Assembly (NCBI GenBank): GCA_963965975.1
Contig: OZ014418.1
Location: forward strand, 5,964,775 to 6,028,774
DNA length: 64,000 bases
From: Xestospongia bergquistia
Taxonomy: Eukaryota; Porifera; Demospongiae; Haplosclerida; Petrosiidae
Direction of reading: 5' to 3'
Under the pieces are notes generated by a model. That model was not told the origin of the DNA. It saw only the letters and a list, made by a program, of their open reading frames with translations, and ran no database searches. The first letter of the stretch is position 1; each line of letters opens with the position of its first letter. Below, piece after piece: positions 59,926 to 64,000 of the stretch. A program made the translations under genes and the position numbers.

Positions 59926-62900
59926 TCACATGAAGTGATCAGACTGCTTAAAAAAATCATAACCTTTTAATTCTTTGGGTAAGAAATAATCAGTCTCATC
60001 ACTGCTATCAACTTTGTTTCCATAACCTAATTTCTTCATTAAATGAGTGGGGGCATTCCTAAGATGAAGAGGGACAGGTGGGTGTGGTCCTTTATACTTC
60101 TCAACACATGACTTAGCAGACATGTATGCATTACAAGCAACTCTTGACTTAGTAGCTTTTGCCATATATACAACAGCTTGTGACAGATTATACTAACAAA
60201 GAGAAAGAATATATAACATAAAATACAATGATAAATGTATGTGACTATATATATACAAAAGCTTGGTAATTGTCCTGTAATTGTTATGAACATGCTAATA
60301 TATATAAGCAAACAGTTGAGTTTAGAAAATGGAAAACAGAGAGAATGTAAATAGTAGAAGTCAAAAAAAGCTAGCTAGACTAAACACTTAAAGCTTAATG
60401 TTTATAATGTTCAAACAACCACACCCATTGTCATACTAAAGGCTAATTAATTTTAACATGATAAATGAAATATGTAATTAAATTTTATTTGTTGGTTTAA
60501 TGTGTTACATACAAAATACTAGTCAGAAAGATGTTTATCAAAAGGTATTAAACTATTTTGCGAAATTTTAGTAACTAAGGAATGTTGTCATGGGATTTTG
60601 TAAATAATGTTTGTTTCCATGAAGTGTGTTTAATACTTGAGTAGCTTTTTAGTATGTAAGTTACAAATTATACAATATTGACAAATTTGGCAAATCAAAA
60701 TATATTCCATCAATTACTATTGATTGCATCCACTACAAATGAGCAATTCTTTGCCAGGAAAAACGGCTTATAAAGAAGTTACTATCTAGGACTATTACAT
60801 ATCCAAACGTGACAATTTCTATAAAGTATATATAAGTATTTTGCTAATGAAAAACTTAGTAATATTTCCACGTACATGAGTAAATGAATCAACAGTAAAG
60901 TGCAATCATTATAACATTATTACCTCACATTCAGGCATGCCTATAGCATGGCAAGCATGAAAGGTAGCCACTGCTAAACACAATGCATTAGGATCAGCCA
61001 AACCTATGTAAAATTTAAACACCAATTAAAGTATTATAAGTACTTTCTTACCTACATCTTCACTGGCAAATACAATTACTCTTCTGGCTATATATAGTGG
61101 ATCTTCTCCAGCTACTAGCATTCTAGCTAACCAATATAAAGCAGCATTTTCATCACTACCTCTCATAGACTTGATCAAAGCAGATATACAATTATAACGT
61201 TCGTCCTTATTATAAAGCAAATGTGATCGCTGTAGACTTTCCTTAATATCATCAATTTCAATGATGTAATTTGATGTAACATGTTGACTGTCTGAGGTAC
61301 AATGTTCACTACTCTCGCATTCTCCCTCTGTTTGAGCAGGACCTGAATTAAATGACGACTCAGCTTTCTTGGCTTGTGCAGCTAACTGGAGGCCATTTAA
61401 GGCTATTCTTGCATCACCATCTGAGAACTGGGCAAGAAATGAAAGTGCTTCAGTGTTAATAGCCAAACTTGAAGGATGTAACAAACTATAAAATATTAAA
61501 ATACTATTAATGAAGAGATTATTGTAGCACATTGATAGCATACTAAAATCAGTGGGTTTACTTATAATATTCACCTTTTATCACCTGTATATTCAACTAC
61601 TTCAATTTGTAATAAAGCTCTTCTCAATATACTCTCTATATCACTGACAGATAGTTTAGTTAATACGATGACACGACATCTGCTTAAAAGTGCAGAGTTC
61701 ACTTGAAAAGAAGGATTCTCTGTTGTGGCTCCTAATAAAACAATTGTTCCATCTTCAACATGAGGTAGAAATGAGTCCTAAAATTTAAGTATGATATGTT
61801 AACAGTACTCATATTAAGTTTTCCCCAAACAAAAATAGAATAAAAAGTAAATTAAAAGCTCTATTTATACTAAATAGAGCTCTTATTTTTACTATTTTAT
61901 TAATTAAGCCACTAATGAAGATAGTCACTCTGAATATTGATACATTTGGCGTTAATATTTTATTTTGATGAAAACTTTTAATACGAGTACTGTCAACGTT
62001 ATTCTACCCAAACACCGATGTCGCTTTCTTAGAGTATTATAAATACATTCTTAGACAACTAAGTCATAATAAGCGACTAGTTTCAAATTACACTAACAAC
62101 CACACTACATTCATAGTAGTCCAAATATTCATTTGATGATAAATATTATATATATAATATACCTGTTGTAGTTTATTGAAGCGATGAATCTCATCAATAA
62201 ATAATAATGTTCCTCTTTTAAACATAATTTTCTCATTTTTAGCCACTTTAACTGCTTCCTTTACATCAGCTACACCGCTAGTAGTGGCTGATAATTGTAC
62301 AAATCTCATCTTGTGCTTCTCTTTGGCCAATTGGGCTATGATTCGAGCAAGAGTAGTCTTGAATTTAAGAAGAAAAAAGAATAAAAACCAAATGGTTATT
62401 AGTTTCATTCCCAGACCTAGTAGAGAAAGGTACTGAAGTCTGGGAATGAGACTAAACAGTACGTAACTTACCTTTCCACATCCTGGAGGTCCCCAAAATA
62501 TTAACGACGGTATGTTACCAGTCTCAAAAGTTTTCCGTAAAATACTTTCTTTTCCGATCACTTTCTCTTGTCCAACATAGTCCTCTATTAGTTTGGGTCT
62601 CATTACATCAGCTAATGGAACTGATGGCTTAGTAATATCATAACTCTTTTGTGATGATGTAATCAGCTTACTGCTACTACCACTACTATCGCTACCTAAG
62701 AAATGTGATTGCTTTGAATTTGGAGTCAATTTTAAATGTTTAGTGTCCTTTGCTCTATCTTTATCTAAGCCAACCATTGAGGGTCTCTTTCTTGTTGGTG
62801 TAGTATTTAAAGCAATTTGTCCAGTTAATATGGGAGTTGTTGTGTCTTTAGTACCTTCATTGCTAGTGTCAGAGTTAAGGCACTGATCGACATGACTTTC

Positions 62901-62957
62901 TATTCGATCTAAACCAAAGAATTTGGAACAGATTGGACATTGTACTGGATTGGACAT
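59926..62957 (-). CDS. WRNIP1: WRNIP1/Mgs1-type AAA+ ATPase, 554 aa
   Basis: Nuclear AAA+ ATPase that acts at stalled replication forks with DNA polymerase delta and ubiquitinated PCNA in yeast and mammals. Six exons in transcript order: 62957-62472, 62357-62163, 61777-61575, 61485-61052, 61003-60924, 60192-59926. A UBZ4 zinc finger opens the protein (Cys 7, Cys 10, His 22, Cys 26 in [13 protein letters not shown]). Walker A is GPPGCGK (156-162, then TT across the intron). Walker B is [12 protein letters not shown], with Asp 217 and Glu 218. Sensor 1 is GATTENPSF, with an Arg finger region in LLSRCRV. Sensor 2 reads [11 protein letters not shown]. The C-terminal part has [26 protein letters not shown] and ends near GYDFFKQ, as in the family. 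It is shorter than the human protein (665 aa), mostly in the linker after the zinc finger. Confidence 0.95.
60193..60923 (-). other. Last intron of WRNIP1
   Basis: 731 bp of AT-rich sequence without further features. Confidence 0.6.
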
Positions 62958-63169
62958 CCCGCCATATACTTCCCAGCAAAATGGGCGTGGTAATGGTTAG
63001 TTAGTTAGTTATTAATGATAAAGAAGGTTATATAAGTTAACAAATTTAAACAAAAGATTAATAATATCAGCAAACAGTAACCAGTTACATTAACTGTGTG
63101 TTTCAAATGTATGGAGACAGTACAAATAAAACTACTAGTTACAAACAACACAAAGAATTCACAATAAAA
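62958..63169. promoter_or_regulatory. Rab4 3' end to WRNIP1 promoter
   Basis: A 212-bp spacer between two head-to-tail - strand genes; it must hold the Rab4 3' UTR and the WRNIP1 promoter. It has four TTAG repeats near 62,996-63,011. Confidence 0.45.
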
Positions 63170-63508
63170 CTAACAACTACATTTCTCTTTGCCACCTCCA
63201 CTTGGTCCTTGCTGTGTTACCCTCCTCACAGAAGCATTACCATACTGTATTCCAGAACCAACTCGATCAGGATCTAGTTCACCTACAATAAAATAAATTA
63301 GTAAAATGTTCAGTATAACACATCTCAGTATAGTTATAATAGTGGTAGGCAATGACCATATATGGACATGTATAGTACATGTACATGTATAGTATAGTCT
63401 GCTGGAAGTTACCTGCATCAATCTTTGTTAGTATGGATCTAGTACATTTTTGAAACACTTCCTCTACATTTTCTCCAGTTAATGCACTGGTCTCAAGAAA
63501 TGCTAACT
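63170..63508 (-). CDS. RAB4: Rab4-type small GTPase, last two exons (partial)
   Basis: Exons 63508-63413 and 63282-63170 on the - strand. The first contains [20 protein letters not shown], the G5 guanine-binding SAL motif with Rab4-type surroundings. The second reads [17 protein letters not shown] and ends in a CSC prenylation motif before TAG. The GSGIQYG segment is typical of Rab4 and Rab14; ELDP favours Rab4. Rab4 controls recycling from early endosomes. Exons with the P-loop and switches must lie to the right of the window; none is seen up to 64,000. Confidence 0.88.
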
Positions 63509-64000
63509 CTATAATAGAAAACAAAGTAATGACTCATGAATGTTATTATTGTATAGTAGCACAATATATGTACCATTACCTCACATTATAAACTTTTAAG
63601 CAACTAGACATTAAAGTATGCCATTATTACAGTGTTTTGTCATGTTACCAATTTGTGAGTGCCTAGCTTATTATAAGTTTGGTGGTAAAAAGAAATCTCT
63701 ATAAAGAGAACAATAAAACAAACCAATTCTTACATTCCTGTCTCTTACAGTCTAATTCAGTACTAGAATTGATCTATGTGGATTTACTACATATCTAGAG
63801 ATTTGAGCATTAAAGACTGAGTTTCTATCTATAATAATAGGATACATTTTAACCTGTTATAGTAGCAATATCACAATGGATATATTCCTAGGTTAACAAT
63901 GCTTTAAAAACTATTTACTTAACAACCACTACAATATTTACATTTAAAATGTGTTTATCATGTTTAATATAGAACCATATACAGATAGAATTAAATTTGT
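63509..64000. other. Rab4 intron sequence to window end
   Basis: No exon-like sequence on either strand; probably a long intron. Confidence 0.5.

Noticed and set aside
60039..60311. 90-codon - strand frame overlapping the WRNIP1 last exon
   Set aside because: Wrong frame; the WRNIP1 frame through this exon matches the family to its C-terminus.
1..64000. CRISPR arrays, rRNA, bacterial operons or phage modules
   Set aside because: None found; the intron-rich genes and protein families are animal.

Overview
The window is animal nuclear DNA: about 70% A+T by eye, many short introns with GT..AG borders, and metazoan gene families. The lineage-expanded GABA-B-like class C receptors, the introns of roughly 45-150 bp and the long multi-Ig receptor fit a demosponge such as Amphimedon queenslandica. 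That identity is inferred from gene content and was not confirmed.

Positions 1 to 52,683 hold a tandem array of nine GABA-B-like class C GPCR genes (here G1 to G9), all on the + strand. Each has 15 exons (16 in G8 and G9) with the same exon lengths and phases, so I could place splice sites one by one. The repeat is dimeric with a period of about 11-12 kb: G1+G2, G3+G4, G5+G6, G7+G8. All even members (G2, G4, G6, G8) and the last gene G9 read intact for 716-742 codons. All odd members (G1, G3, G5, G7) are broken, each in its own way. The predicted proteins have a signal peptide, a periplasmic-binding-protein-like ligand domain and a seven-helix domain that ends in a short tail without a coiled coil. 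Several residues that bind GABA in the vertebrate receptor appear replaced.

An intact single-exon UDP-glycosyltransferase gene lies on the - strand between G7 and G8 (38,286-39,908) and diverges from G8. Antisense remains of the same gene sit between the other units (about 10.8, 21.9 and 33.4 kb), two of them fused to a piece of GPCR exon 14. This suggests that the ancestral repeat unit was a receptor plus a UGT. Intron 3 of G9 carries a Ty3/gypsy LTR retrotransposon (46,632-49,726, - strand) with a matching 5-bp target duplication. It has lost gag and the reverse transcriptase core. Palindromic and TIR-bearing MITE-like elements and AT microsatellites occupy other introns.

Right of the array the window becomes ordinary single-copy sequence. 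A 14-exon gene (53,834-59,615, +) encodes a 1,280-residue type I membrane protein with nine Ig-like domains. WRNIP1 (59,926-62,957, -; six exons, 554 aa) converges on it. The last two exons of a Rab4-type small GTPase (63,170-63,508, -) run off the right edge.
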